NCBI GenBank assembly: GCA_020064725.1
Contig: JAGTWJ010000001.1
Coordinates: forward strand, 1,984,001 to 2,048,000
From: Drechslerella dactyloides
Lineage: Eukaryota > Ascomycota > Orbiliomycetes > Orbiliales > Orbiliaceae
Direction of reading: 5' to 3'
Length of the DNA: 64,000 nt
The notes under the pieces are model-generated. The model saw nothing but the letters and a program-made list of their open reading frames with translations. It was not told the DNA's origin and searched no databases. This document shows, piece by piece, positions 24,119-36,843 of the stretch. The translations under genes and the position numbers were made by a program. Within the stretch, counting starts at the first letter, position 1. Each line of letters opens with the position of its first letter.

Positions 24119-25816
24119 TCAGAGAAGGGATTGGCCTGGCGGATGTGGAGGGGTCATCTTCATCGGAAGCTTGGATGGAGAGTCGGCGGGCGTTGTCGAT
24201 TTTTGGAATGCGGATGCGGGGAAGAGACGAGGCAAGGCGGGGCGTTTTCGAGGCGCCTGGACAGGGGTGCTCAGCGCAGGCGATAAAACGTGATCCGTCG
24301 GCAAGCCGGTGGCGAATCCGGGGACTAGGGGTCTTGGAGATGACGGCTTTTGTGGTGGCGGACCGTCTTCGTCCAGTTCCGGAATGATTGAGGGGATTGA
24401 AACGTGACTCGGTGACTGGACGACTGAGGACAGTCGAGCTGGCAACGAAACGCGCCGATTACCCTGATCGATACCCGAGAGTACGAGGCCGTTGATATCC
24501 GTGTTTGGGTGGGAGAAGTCTTGGTTGGTGATTTCGCTCTTGCGCCTGGTGGATCTTCTTGGGATGCTTGTGCCGCTCTCCTGGCTCCCCTTCTCAGCTT
24601 TCTTGCTGCCGACAGGTTTGAGGAGTTTGCGTGCTCCATCAGTCAAGCGATCCGGACGTACCATTGGAGTCCCCAAGGGCGGCCTGAGGATGTCCGCTTC
24701 GGGGCATCTCTCATTAGGTGCGTCAGTCTAGGACACAGCCTGAACGGACATGCGCCCGCCTCGGACGGGACTGTTGAACTCGCCCATGTAAGGATTGCTG
24801 TAGGTCATGAGAGGATTGTTCTTCTTCTGTCGGTTGCCCATGTCGAGACCCGTGCGGATTTGCAACGGCTGGCCCTTCGTGGTGCTGGCGGAGCGAGCGG
24901 AGTTATTGGTGGCGCGGGTGGTCATCCGGGTCGGATTGATCATATCTTGGGCGTTGGCAGACAGCGGCGGAAGCTGCTGCATCGCTTGCGGAGCTTGCAT
25001 CTGGAAGGTGAGGTCGCGGTTTTGGTAGATTGGAGGGACGCCGTACTTGCGAACCCATTCGAAGTTGGGAACTCGAGGGATCTGGAGAGCAGCGGGGACC
25101 TCCCAGGCATTATCCTCGAGGCGCCAGTGATGCTTCCCCTGGTGAAGACTGGTCTTCTGAGCGCCCTGAGACGCGGCGATGACTCTCTCAGCAAAGTGAC
25201 TCGGGTTATCGACAGCCTGCTTCTTCATGCGATCTAACGTGTCGATATCTTCAAGGCACTGCTGACGTCGCTTACGTAACATCTCTATCGTGGCTTTCAG
25301 AGCGATGACGTCGCAATTAGAGTCGGTCTGGTTGAAGTAACGAGTCATGGTGGCCATCGGGCTGGAGTTATCAGCGCCGAGGCTCTGCAGCTCCTCGTCG
25401 GCATCATCAGAGTCCATGTCCATGTCCACGTCCAAGTCCATCATGGACACGCCGGCGGCATGGAACTGGGTCGACCGAGACAGCTCGGCGAGGCGGCCAT
25501 CAAGGCTCGCCGGGCGGGGCTGCTTGGGCGACTGGAAGATGGCGGGAGGCGATGCCGTTGACCTCTTCGTTTCCTGAGGGGTCAACAAGGCGGTAGCCTC
25601 GAAGGAGTCGTCCAGAGACTCAGCCTGCGGCTTGTCGATATTCATCAAATCATCTCGAGATGGTGATATCGGCGACGGAGCCTGAGTGATCGGACTGTAC
25701 AACGGAGTCCGGGGTGCTTGGACTGGAGTGTATCGAGAAGGAGCGGAGACATGACGCTTCTGCGGGAAGGAGTGTGAGGATTCTGAGTCGTCGCTGAGGT
25801 AGTGTTTGTTCGGCAT
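24119..25816 (-). CDS. Unknown protein, about 548 residues, rich in S/T-P sites
   Basis: Two exons on the minus strand: 24735-25816 and 24119-24683. The start is the first ATG of the frame (MPNKHYLSDDSESS). The N-terminal 55 residues carry many proline-directed phosphorylation sites (YTPVQAPRTPLYSPITQAPSPISPS), suggestive of CDK or MAPK control. Residues about 124-140 are an acidic Asp/Met repeat (MDLDVDMDMDSDDAD) encoded by near-repeats of a hexamer. Residues 170-215 form a likely coiled coil (ALKATIEMLRKRRQQCLEDI). A conserved-looking stretch follows, PRVPNFEWVRKYGVPPIYQ. The second exon is basic then Pro/Ser-rich (RKLLKPVGSKK, RRSTRRKSE). The intron is 51 nt with a CTAAT branch site and TCCTCAG acceptor, but its donor (GTCCTA) is weak, so the join is less certain than either exon. 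If the intron is not removed the protein ends at 24728 after 362 residues. I do not recognise the family; a nuclear role is inference. Confidence 0.75.
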
Positions 25817-26550
25817 CTTGTACAACAGCAACCACAGCAGGAACGACGACAAGGGAACCCAGGATTTTGAAGGAATGAAAGGTGCGTATCAGACGGAAGA
25901 GAGGGGAGGAGAGAGGTAGATTAGAGCTTGGTCGTCGTGATCGATTGGATGAAGATTGGTAGCAAGGATACAGGTATTATTAATAGGCTGGTACAAGACG
26001 AAGAAGGTTTATTACAAGGATTCAGGATGCAGGACGCAGCAAAACAGAACTTTTTTTATACACAAAGATTATTTTTTGCGGACGACTTGCGTGGGAGCAG
26101 CTAAAGGAGAAACGTCACGGTCATTAAAAATTTATAAGCTGTGGCAACAGGGTTGGGGAGCGGAAGGTGTCGACAGTGAAGCCGTTCAGAGCGTTGTGTC
26201 GATGTCGACAGTTGGCGGTGAGTTAGTCTGATCAGGAGAGCTGAGTAAGCAACAAGGCAAGGGGGCAAAGGTATAGCGTAATATATGACAACGAAAGCGA
26301 AAAACAACAGGGCACGAGCAGGCAGAGGGAAGCCCGCTGGGGGACACAAGCGATATACGTCGTTGAACTAATCAAAGAAACGACGATATGCGACGGCCAG
26401 TGGGAGAGGGTGAAGAAATCTCCTGCCGTATGGTGTTTCAGCACAGACGAGAGAGTCAAGATGAGGTTAGGTGAGATGAAGGAAAGTAGGAGAGATGGTG
26501 AGAAGTGTGCTGTGAGACGAGCAAATTTTGGATGGGAGGAAAACGATAGG

Positions 26551-26566
26551 AAAAAAAAAAAAAAAA
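26551..26566. repeat. A16 homopolymer tract
   Basis: Sixteen consecutive A in a purine-rich block without genes. Confidence 0.9.
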
Positions 26567-29482
26567 GGTTCGTTGAAATTAAAAAACAACAGCCCTGCAG
26601 CAAGCTAAAGGACCCGATCAAAAGCCAACGGCCACGGCGGAAGCACCAGGGTGGACTGGGGTTCGGAGATTGTTTGCCTTCCTAGCCTTCCGGAATGGAA
26701 CAACTTTTCTTCTTTTGAATTTTTTTCCTCGCTCGCTTTTTTTGCTTTAGCTTGGCTTGGACACAGGCCCCTTTAGTGACGCTCGTTGTCAGCGTAAATG
26801 TTGGTATGGGAATGGGTATGATGTGTCCGCCTCAGAACGGGGCCCTGCGACGAAATGGGAAGCAGGGTGGAAGGTGTGGTCGTGGTGGTGTACGGCACCA
26901 AAAAATGTGGGTGATATCTACTTAATATTGCAATGCAATCTCGCAGCCAGTGAGGCAACTTCGCTTGGTGAGATAACGGGGCTGCAGCTTCCCAACAGCA
27001 GAGGTGGTTTCAAGAAGAGAGCAGAGCAAAGTTGGGGAAGCAACAGGGAACGATGCCGAGATGTTGCAAAGGCGAGTCAGAAATGTTGTATCGTCTATGG
27101 AAGCACAGGCCACGCAAGAGGGAAAAGACAAAGATGTAGAGTGTATACGAGATTTGTAATACGGGTATCTGGCAGAGGACACAGTCGGAGGGAAGATGAA
27201 GGAAGAGCGAAGAAAGGGAGAGAAATCCGGGGGGGTCTACAGGAGGGAAGAAAGAGAGTGTGAGAGCCTGAAAAATTATATTGGGGATGATCCTGTTGGC
27301 GCGGAGAGAGCCAGCGATCCGACCTCTTTGCCCTGGTGTGGGAGCGTGCGTGCGGATAAGCATGTTTTTCGTTACAGACAGGTTCCGTGGCCTCAAAACC
27401 CAAACTGTGGACAGTCCCACGCTGGCTGGCCGCCGGTGTGGAGGGAGTGGATCCTGGCTGGCCGGGCTTAACTTAGCGAAAGAAGCTCCCTCCATGCAGC
27501 CAGCTCCATGCCTGCCTGCCTGCATGCATGGAGAAATTAGCTGGTTAGTTCGTTGGAGGGCTCGCTGATAGCCACACTAACCCGCTGCTGTGCCTGGTAG
27601 CGAGCAAAGGGCAAACCAAAGAGGAAGCTATCGCTGAGAGCGGCCAGCAGTGGTGTCGTGGGTGGTGCAGCTCAAGGCCGCTGATTGCCATCGTCCAGTT
27701 GCGGGCCAGCAGACAGACCAGGCGGCTGCTGGTGCCGTCGAGATAGTTCGATAGAAGTAGCTATACTTAGGCACAGGTACACTGCGGTACATGGAATCAT
27801 GATCCGGTGCGCGTGTCTGTACGTACGTCTGCTCGGGCCCGGCCTGCCAGGACAGAGTGTGTTTGTCGACGAGGCTGGCCAGCGCAAGTATCCAGAGTAC
27901 GCAGGCAGGATGAGCATGTTGTGACTGTGGTGGATTTACGCATGGGGAAAACGTTGGCTGTCCGTCCATGTGTTGCGGCATCGACACCCCGCAACACAGC
28001 AGCTGGCGATCGAGGTCCCCGCCGCCGCGGCCCAGCGAGACAGCTTCTTTTTCCACGCAGCCGGCTGCGATGCCATCACCCGCCGTTCTTTGTGCGGGCA
28101 TCACCTGTACGTCCACATACGCCTACGTGTCCTGACGTCCGGCTCCCTGGAAAGCCTTTCATGCACGCCACTGCTTCCCTGACGGAACACTGACATACAG
28201 ACAACTCTATACTTATGCTGCAATGTGGTATATCTCGGACGGCAGTGCAGTGTTAAACGCTAAACATGCACCTGGGATAAGCGCCCGTGGTGCGATCAGT
28301 CCGATATCACCTGGGCCATTTCGCCATCCTCAGTTTCTTCTCATCCCGATACAACCGTTTTCTTCATATCATCAGCAGCAAGTTTGGGCCAACCTCCATC
28401 AATGCATTGCAGCCCACCACGAAGGCACATCCAGCCTCGATGCGGTCACCCGCCAGCAATTGCCGCGAAGATCGATGTTTGACCGACCCTGCTAGCTCCT
28501 TCATTCGGCTTCCTTGCCAGCTGAGGCGAAGGATGGGGACAAAGGAAAAAAAGGATCCAACCAGAGATGACTGCCAAGCGGGCTTGCAGACCCATGAACC
28601 CGGCCGTTTGGTTCCGGACCAGCAAAAAAAGAGCAGCCTTCTTTTCTTCTTTTGCATTCTTGAGTGGGGATCGATCGTGAGGCCCAATGTGCATGCAAAT
28701 CTCAATGGAGGCACGATTTCAATTGATATGTTGCGTCGATAGGTAGATGAGAGGCACAGTCGTCATATCTTGATACACACCCGTCCGCGGTCCAATGAGA
28801 ACGGCACGAATGACGGGAAGCTGAAAGAATTGCTATTGTGATTGCAATCTTTGGTCATCATGCAATCGACGCTTGTTCAGAGACCATTTCTGGCCAGTAC
28901 GAAGAGGAGAAATCAGGCCTCGAACGCAACACCGGCCCTCGACGGCCGACCCCCACATGCACCGAAGGGTTTCAACCCGCATTGCAATCGATGACTTGTG
29001 GCGATGGTCAGCTGCGATATTCTAGCTAATGAAAATGGGCTTTCCACGATTTCTTCGTGCAAGTATCGAGACATCTCAATGGCGACCGCTTTTCGCTAGC
29101 AGATTCAATCGACGTCAGCCCCCTTTTCTGCAATCCTGGTTGGCTGTCGGGTGGGAAAAAACCGTCGACCACCTAACACTGATAAGCCATGATTAGTTTC
29201 CATGGGTTCTTGCAACCTTCAGCTGGTAGACTCCCTGCTCCTCCGAGAGCAAACTCCGGAATACGGAATAGACAAAGTCTCGGATTCGAAACGACGGGAA
29301 AATGAATCTAGGCTTTTCTCCCGCACCCGCGCAGGTGGCAGAGGTCGCATATCCGGGTCGATTTTGGGAGGTCCCCACCGCTGCGCACACACCACCACCA
29401 CCTCTACCATCAGGACGAAATATTTTTTTGATGCTTCTGAGGCCTTTTTTGGTCTCTTCTGAACGTCTCCAACCTTGTTATC

Positions 29483-29582
29483 ATGGCGACGATCCCTGAT
29501 CTTGCGCTGGACGCCGGGTATGAGGCGATGTTCGTCGACGAATGTCCACTGGTATACAGCCTGAGTGACTCAGAGGATGGAG
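29483..29582 (+). CDS. Possible first coding exon of an unrecognised gene
   Basis: An ATG opens a frame reading MATIPDLALDAGYEAMFV then DECPLVYSLSDSEDG, which looks protein-like, and it is followed at 29583 by a GTAATA potential donor. A possible acceptor (GAATGCAG, ending 29699) would continue in frame for about 24 codons to a GTATGA donor near 29769, but I cannot extend a convincing product further. If unspliced the frame closes after 44 codons. It may be a degraded gene, a small protein or chance. Confidence 0.25.
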
Positions 29583-30376
29583 GTAATATTATATTGACTC
29601 TATTATGATCCATCTTCGGCAGTCTCTTGCGCTCCACCCCCGATCTTTGCGGTGGTGGTGTGAAACCCGCAGCCTCTTAACCCCATCACAGAATGCAGGT
29701 CAGGGACGATGCGCAGAGAGGTTTCGAACTTCTGCCCAATCATTCACCTCAATGCTAGCAGGGGACGAAGTATGAGCGAAGTTTTTCCATTAGCTTCCAA
29801 CATCCGGCAGGCACTATTCCCAACTGGTACGGGTTTCAACTTGTTTAGTTTTCCGTGCAGCTCCAAGTGCAAGCTTTGTCTGAGCTTGGACGAGGTCGGA
29901 TGTTTGATGTTTCTTTTTGGTGCCGTTCGACATTAAAAATCAACCTCCACGGTTATGCATGCAACGGCAGGAGCGAAAAGTTAACATCCATTCACTGGCC
30001 TTCAACCTATCGATCGGTCGAGTCGTCGTCCCAGTTTTTCCCGCGTCCGTTTCGTTTGACCAGCCTGGAATCCACACCGACATCGCCGTGAGATCCTGGG
30101 TGGGCATGACTATGACTCGCTTCGCCGACAGCATTCATAAGCTCGGGAATTACTAACTGTCGCCGCCTGGCCGCCCGGCCGCAGTCTTTGGGTTTAATAT
30201 CCGAACGTTTGGGGATTTTCGCCCTTCAAATTTCCTGGCCGACCGCCCCAGAAAAAAGGAAGAAGGTGCCTCACACAGCAGCCGCAAGTCTCCTGAGCAT
30301 CCGGCCCACCCTTTCACTCTCAGGGCAAGAGGGGCGACTTGGCCACGTGAGCTCGCGGGCCACGCTCGAGCTCTTT

Positions 30377-30382
30377 ACGCGT
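30377..30382. promoter_or_regulatory. Possible MCB (ACGCGT) element upstream of the checkpoint kinase gene
   Basis: A perfect MluI cell-cycle box with a second ACGCG six bases on. It is about 970 bp upstream of the kinase start codon, and single copies occur by chance, so the link to that gene is weak. Confidence 0.2.
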
Positions 30383-31347
30383 CCAACGCGACATTCCTCC
30401 CCGTCGCCTCGTCATTCGGGCAGGTTAGGTTGGGGAGAGCGCAGGCCTTTTTCAACTGCGAAATCCCCCTGTCGACGGGAATTTCTACCCCGACACGAAG
30501 GGGAAACTGCCCCTGCAATCCAGTTGCAGGATCCAGCGGTCACCTAGCGGCTTTTGGGTCGCATTGCCAGCCTTGAGCCATTGCAAGAAGTTGCTGCCGG
30601 TTTTCGCGAATGCGGTTTCTTTGAAAACCTTCTGGTTAGCATTCCCCTCTGTCCCTCTGACTCTTGTGCATTCGCATACCGTCTACATATCCCCACCGTA
30701 CGGCGAAGTTCTACGACCTTGAAGGGGTCATGAGGAGCGGCACACCCCTCACCTTGCTTTATATATACTCAATGCCCACGAGGCTCTAATCCTAATCCAT
30801 TGTCATGTAATTGACTCGCATACTGTTTTCCCATCTCCGCCCGCGTGTGGTCTTACGAATGCTTACCGCAAATATGCTTGGATAGATCCTCCACTCATTC
30901 TGGCCGCGTCGCCGTTCCTTCGTCCACACTACGAGTCGTATACGTATACCCGTCCTAGAATATTCGGCCGGTCTCTGTAACATTGGTTACGCAATCGATG
31001 AGCAACAATCTCGTATGATTGCAGAGCTATCGCAAGGCCCGCAGCTTCAACTTCACATGTACCTGTAAATACCAGCCGTATCAAACAGACATCCGTGGAT
31101 TCTAGATACCCCGCTCTCCGTCGTTTCGCCGCTATACACATTCCTTATAGACCGTTCTATCAACATCCAGAGCGCGCCGGCGCGGGATTCTACTAGTCAC
31201 AAGCCCGCATATATATTCGCCTACCGGACTCCAAGACCTTTCATCTCCTCCTTACATCCTTCCAAGTGTCTTATTCTCGTCGACTGGCCCATCGACCACG
31301 CTTCTGAACTTCTCACTTACCCTCTCGTTGATCGACCGCTCGCGACC

Positions 31348-34300
31348 ATGGACGACGAAGTCGAAGCTACTCAGCCCGCTACCCAGCCTGCCACACAGCA
31401 GCAACAGCCAGAACGCCCCAGGGCCCCTCCTGATTCGACAATTCTCCTCATACTACATCCCGCCTCTCCTGCTGCAAACGCTGCCGTTGCATACCTCGCG
31501 CGCCGCTACCCCGCCTATATTCGCAATCACCTGGAATCGAGTCTACCGGGCTACATTTGCCTGAGTAGCAAAAACCCACCCAAAAATGCCGAGGCCGGCT
31601 ACACCTTCGGCCGCAATCCCCTTAAGTGTGATGTTGCGCTCGGACAGCAGTCGTCGTCGCGGCGGGTGAGCAATGTCCACTTCCGCATATTCACAACTGA
31701 CGAAGGCGTCATAATGCTCGAGGACTGTTCTACGAACGGGACATGGGTCGACGCCGTTTGTCTGCAGTCTCCTCGCGCCGTCGTCAACCGCCATCAAATG
31801 CAGGGGACGCCGAGCCGTAGGAGGATCCTCACCAACAGCTCACAAATTCTCTTGGCGTTGGGTCCTGTCGAGGATGAGCTCAAGTTCATCGTCGATCTGA
31901 AGAGTACGAACCCGAAGGCCTGGGAACAGATCCGTGGGCTCAATCGCCTGCAGGCCCCGAATGCGATGCTACCACCTGGTCGTCGGCCGCAGGCAGGGCA
32001 AGGACACAACTCTGATCCTACATCCGAGCAATACCCTTTCCCTGAGGGCTGGACCGGCGAAAACGGGATCTACGAAGTTGGCGATATTATCGGCAAGGGA
32101 GCTTTCGCGATAGTCAGGAAGCTTACGCAGAAATCCACGGGCGATCTATTCGCGGTCAAGATCATTCACAAGAAAGTCTTCGGCCCGCAGGAGGAGTCTG
32201 GCCGCAAGAATGGAAAGGCAAGGTTTCTTGGAATCCTCAAGGAAGTCGAGATTATGGAGCAACTGAAACATGTAAGTCGACCGCGGTAGTTGTATGACCT
32301 TTGCACTATTTGAGGCTAACGGGAACGTTTAACCTACCAGCCCAACATCATCCATTACGAGGAATACAAGGAAATGCCAAGGCAGCTGTACATCCGAATG
32401 GAGTACCTGGCCTTCGGTGATCTTAGCGACTACATCAGGGCTCACAGTGTCATGGCGGAGCCGCTGGTTAAAATTGTTACGCAGCAGATCAACCAAGCAC
32501 TGGTCTTCATTCACAGCTTGAATATCTCGCACCGAGATATCAAGCCGGACAACATTCTGATCAAAAGCAAAGAACCGCTGGTCGTAAAGCTAAGCGACTT
32601 TGGACTGGCGAAGATGATCAAGGAGGACAACGAGTTCAACAAGACCTTCTGCGGGACTATGCTGTATCTTGCGCCAGAGGTTTTCCCAACGGTCGTGGGT
32701 GTCCAGAACCCGGTTACTAGAAATATCAAATAGTAAGCAACTTTCTTTTTGCCCACTAGAGCGTTACATGTGCTTACAGTCCACGCGAACAGCCACAAGG
32801 AAAACCGCCGCTACAGCCATGTTTGCGACATGTGGTCGTTGGGATGCGTAGTGTACACCCTCCTCACAGGCGAGCCACCCTTCACCGGACAGAATCAGGA
32901 GGAGATTCAGCAGAAGATCGTGAACGGCAGGTACGACGTTAACCGACTGACCAGACACGGCATCTCTGAGGCTGCGATCGACCTGGTGAAGAATTTCCTG
33001 ATCACAGACCCGACAAAACGAATGAACGAGAAGGACGCCCTACGACATCCGTGGCTGGACGACGGCACCTCTGAGGATGATTGCAGCCAGCGTGGTATGC
33101 CACAGTACATCGATGAGGACGAGGAACAAATCCTCTCACAGAACATCGAGGTGTGGGAGGCGGTCAAAGGCCGTCTGGAAGCTCAAGACCCGCGGCAGTC
33201 GGAGGTTGATGTTCATGATTTAGTCAACACGCGGCATCCAGACTTGGTTCAAGATGTCGAAGGGGATGTCGAGATTGAGGGCTCTCAGGAGCAAGCGCAC
33301 AGGCTCGAGCGGGAACGCGAGCGGGTCGTCGTGCCCTCGTCACAGCTCCGTCAAGTGCAGAATGCGGACTCGCTCGAGAGAACCGTTATGCCCATCCGAC
33401 GTCACAGACCTGACAACAGCCTCCTAGGCCCCTCCGAGAATGACGGGTCTTTCGATGGCTCAGATGTTAATTCGGACATCGCAGGTCTAAGCGCCTATGC
33501 GGACAACCCGATCCAGCAAGAGGAACAAGCCGAAGTCAGTAGCCCTGACGGCGCGTACGCCGAAAGCTCCGGGATCTTCGGACAGTCCCGCGTTTCTGAG
33601 ATCGAGGGCAGCGACGACGACGAAGACTCTCGCTACTACGGTGCGCAGGGCGCTGGACGTATCGTTGATAGCAGCATGACGTCCTCCCGTGGCGACGGTT
33701 ATCAGTACGACTCGTTCGTCGGGATTGCGAAGACACCACTCTCGGATCGATCGATGACGCTGCCTCGACGGCGCACACCTGGCCCTGATGGCCGAAGCTT
33801 GGCCGGCATGCGCACAATGGTGGGTAACCTGAACGTGGCGTCGACGACCACATCGGAGTCCATTCTTCACAGAAAGGGCTCGGGCAGGCTGTCGATGGAT
33901 GATAGGGTCACGAAGCGCACATCGTCACCTAACCTGCGCCGGAAATCCTCACCGCACGACGTGCCCGGTATCTTGTCGCGACTGCCGCCGGAAAGCCGCA
34001 TGTCGGTCATCGATTCTGAAGGCAGCAATGCAAACCACGACTCTCCACATCAGGTGGCGTTAGCGAAAACAGACTCCCTCCTCACCGGTGACGAGTCCCT
34101 CCATGATGACGACGAGAGCGTCGACGAGGGCAACCAGCACGCAGACGGCAACGTTCCCCTCATCCAATTGTCTCCTCAGAATCTCCCCGGCTTCTCACGT
34201 CCAAAGGCTATCTGGGGCCGTCTCAACCCGCTGCCATGCTCCATCACGCACGAGCCGATCAACCTTGTCGACCAGCACGTCCGCTACGGCCGCTCATCAG

Positions 34301-34815
34301 CGTGCGTCTGTTTCGTTGCCGACACCCGCGTGTCGAAGCACCACTTTGTCCTACTGCTCGCGATGGAAGAGGATATCGAGGCCCTAGCCAACTCGACGGA
34401 CAACGAGGACCCCTTCAGCCCGCACCCGCAGATGAAGGCGTGGATCAAAGTACTCGGGACCAACGGCATAATTCTACACGGCCGCAAGCTGCTCAAGAAT
34501 GATTTCTTCCGCGTCTTCGACCAGGATGACATTATTGTCTTCCGGGACAAGAACGAGTTTCTCGGGTTTCGTATCGACCTGATGATTGGCACGCACGGAC
34601 GCACGGCCGATGATATGAAGTTCGAGAGAGACTGGGACGTAATGCGGGCGGCGCATATGGCGGCGGCCAAGCAGGCAAAGGTGACTCCGGGGCTTGTTGC
34701 AGCAGCGGGCGGCGCGGGCGTCGGACCTGGGTTGAGTAAGGCTGTTACTGACAGAATTGAACAGCAGCGCAAGGAGAATAAAGCCTTCGACGACGAGCAC
34801 ATGCCTGACGCTTGA
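31348..34815 (+). CDS. Rad53/Cds1/Chk2-like DNA-damage checkpoint kinase, two FHA domains
   Basis: Serine/threonine kinase acting in the nucleus downstream of ATR/ATM-type kinases. Three exons, 31348-32271, 32341-32732 and 32793-34815, give 1112 residues. The extreme N-terminus holds three TQ motifs (Thr8, Thr12, Thr16), a small SQ/TQ cluster of the kind phosphorylated by ATR/ATM. FHA1 lies at about 85-175 (YTFGRNP, SNVHFRIF, STNGTWVD). The kinase domain starts near 241: Gly loop GKGAFAIV (249-256), Lys271 in AVK, HRDIKPDN (372-379), DFGLA (394-398), activation segment KTFCGTMLYLAPE, then DMWSLGCVVYTLLTGEPPF. A long Ser-rich, probably disordered segment precedes FHA2 at about 925-1040 (VRYGRSSAC, VSKHHFVLL, HGRKLLKNDFF). 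The two-FHA layout matches Rad53 more than metazoan Chk2. The second intron falls inside the activation-segment region (NIK-Y). Confidence 0.95.
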
Positions 34816-35921
34816 TTTTGTTTGTCTTCAAATGCATACATGCATGCATGTATGCATGTGTGATGTGTTCACGATCGAACGTTTCAATTCTCTATCTTTT
34901 TATATGCCAACCCTCGCAATAATACGCCTTCTACAACTTTCCGTCTCCATTTTCTGTATATTTTCTTTCTCGATTTTCACTTGTTATTGTACTCATCCAT
35001 CCATCTGTCATACTCTCACTCACCTGCCGGCGTTTGTTCTATCACATTTCACTTTTGTTCTCTGATACTTTTGCAGCACTTGCAGCCAATGATCATCGAT
35101 ACATACAAAGCATTGAGTTCCTTGGAGCGAGATCTGATTTGTTACGGGTTATCATTCTTACTATCGTCATCTCATCGCGCACATGCATGCATACACATTG
35201 TCTATACATTTGCTTTGTTTCGGATTATGTCAAGATCCAACGCTGTACGCGTGCGTGTCTATCTGTTTAATTTGCAGCTACGAGCCCGTCGCATGCACAT
35301 GTCTTTTTTAATGAGCATTTGTTAGCCACGTATAATCTATAGTGTATGCGTGGGGAATTACTTTCTTCAGTTTAGGACAGGATCAAATTTTATTTCTCTG
35401 TAGTATACAGTGCGTTTTCACCGTTCACGTAGTTTATTCTTTTATCGTCCTCTGGTTACTAGATTTACTTTTCGCCTCCATTCGACCAGATGAGCAGGTC
35501 TCTCTGTAATTATCTACTACTAGCATGCGTAGTCTACTTTTCTTGCCCATCTGCTGATAGCGTTTATCTTTGTGATAAATATTAATAAGGCACGGCCTGT
35601 TTGTGTTTATTATTGCGGGTGCTCGAGTTTTTATTCACTTGCTCACTAAGTGCGCAGAATACGGCCCAGGAGATGATGTGGATTATCATTAAAGAGGCTG
35701 CTTCTACGGTGATAATTTTTTGGTGTCTCGTAGAATGCGTGATAGTGGCATATCTTGATTGATTTGTTTAGAGATCTGTTAGGTATGCAGGGACAGGGTT
35801 ACGTACTTGTTCGTGCAGTGCTTAGTATCATAGCAATCGAGAAAGCTTGTGGTACCATTGTATCATCCATTTATCATCTCTACGGACTTGAATAGTATAT
35901 CTACTGAATAAGCTATCGATA
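34816..35921. other. Intergenic, convergent ends of kinase and epimerase genes
   Basis: T-rich non-coding sequence with TGCATGCA palindromes immediately after the kinase stop (34841) and at 35184. No gene recognised; it should contain both polyadenylation regions. Confidence 0.6.
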
Positions 35922-36843
35922 TTACACTTTACTCCGCGCCTGCCAGCCGGCAACATTGCTCTGTACGGCGCCCCGCAGCTTCGCGATAACTTCCCTCGGG
36001 TCGTTCGCGCCAAACACAGCTGTACCCGCTACAATAACGTTCGCGCCAGCCTCGGCGGCCACATCGATGGTGCTGGGGCCTAGGCCGCCGTCGACTTCGA
36101 TGTCGAGATCTGGGTAGCGGTCGCGGAGGGCGGTGACTTTGGGCATGCAGCGCTCCTGGAACTTCTGGCCGCCAAAGCCGGGTTCGACGGTCATAACTAG
36201 CGCCATCTGTGCGGCTTGTCAACATTTGTATCAATATATACATTTATGGGTGAGTACGCACATCAGGATAGTAGGCCGGATCGCTCTTGTCGTCGAGGAT
36301 GGGGTAGAGCACGTCGACGGGGGTGTCAGGTTTGATTGCGATGCCGGCCTTCATACCGTTTTGGTGTATGAGCCTGATGCAATCGCGCGGGTTCGCGGTG
36401 GCTTCATAGTGGAAGCAGTAGAGGTCGCCGCCGGCTTTGGCGAAATCTTCAACCCATTGCTCTGGCTACTAGGGAGGGAAGGGGTCAGCTGGTTTAGCTC
36501 CATCATTGCTCCCATTGAATGGACCGCGGTATCGATCGCGGCCCGTGGAGGGATTATTATGTGCGTATGTGTATGTATGCGCGCATGGCGAGGTGGTTAG
36601 CCCCACCTTTGCGACCATCATGTGGCAGTCAAATGTGCCGGTCCCGTCGTCGTGTTTCTCGATCGCCGGCCGGATGCAGCTGACGACGGGCGCGCCAATG
36701 GTAATGTTAGGCACGAAATGGCCGTCCATGATATCAATGTGCAGCCAGTCGGCGCCCTCGCCAATGACGCGCTGGCACTCAGCGGCCAGCTTGCCAAAGT
36801 TGGACGCGAGGATCGATGGGGCGATAATTGGCTTTGGCGACAT
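35922..36843 (-). CDS. RPE1: Ribulose-phosphate 3-epimerase
   Basis: Interconverts D-ribulose 5-phosphate and D-xylulose 5-phosphate in the non-oxidative pentose phosphate pathway, cytosolic TIM barrel enzyme. Three exons on the minus strand (36607-36843, 36262-36465, 35922-36206) encode 241 residues, close to the usual 220-250. Motifs in order: IIAPSILASNF with the substrate Ser, DWLHIDIMDGHFVPN with metal-binding His and catalytic Asp, FDCHMMVAK, then MTVEPGFGGQKF, DIEVDGGLG with the second catalytic Asp, and VAGTAVFG for the phosphate. Intron 1 uses donor GTGGGG, which is poor, but the join to PEQWVEDFAKAGG is exactly the family sequence; its acceptor is the second of two adjacent TAGs. 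Intron 2 uses donor GTGCGT. The C-terminus is SKV, not a peroxisomal targeting signal. Confidence 0.95.

Larger units (their letters stand above)
25817..31347. other. Gene-poor region, about 5.5 kb
   Basis: No secure gene. It includes an A16 tract (26551-26566), many A/G-rich or C/T-rich blocks whose frames are low-complexity, a TGCATGCA palindrome at 27521 and the upstream region of the Rad53-like gene, with an ACGCGT word at 30377-30382. A possible first exon at 29483-29582 is listed separately. Confidence 0.5.

Noticed and set aside
26232..26621. 129-codon minus-strand hydrophobic frame resembling a membrane protein
   Set aside because: Low-complexity product of an A/G-rich plus strand including the A16 tract; no start context or splice structure.
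32341..32732. Separate kinase-fragment gene at this exon
   Set aside because: Splice sites and phase join it cleanly to flanking exons into one kinase domain.
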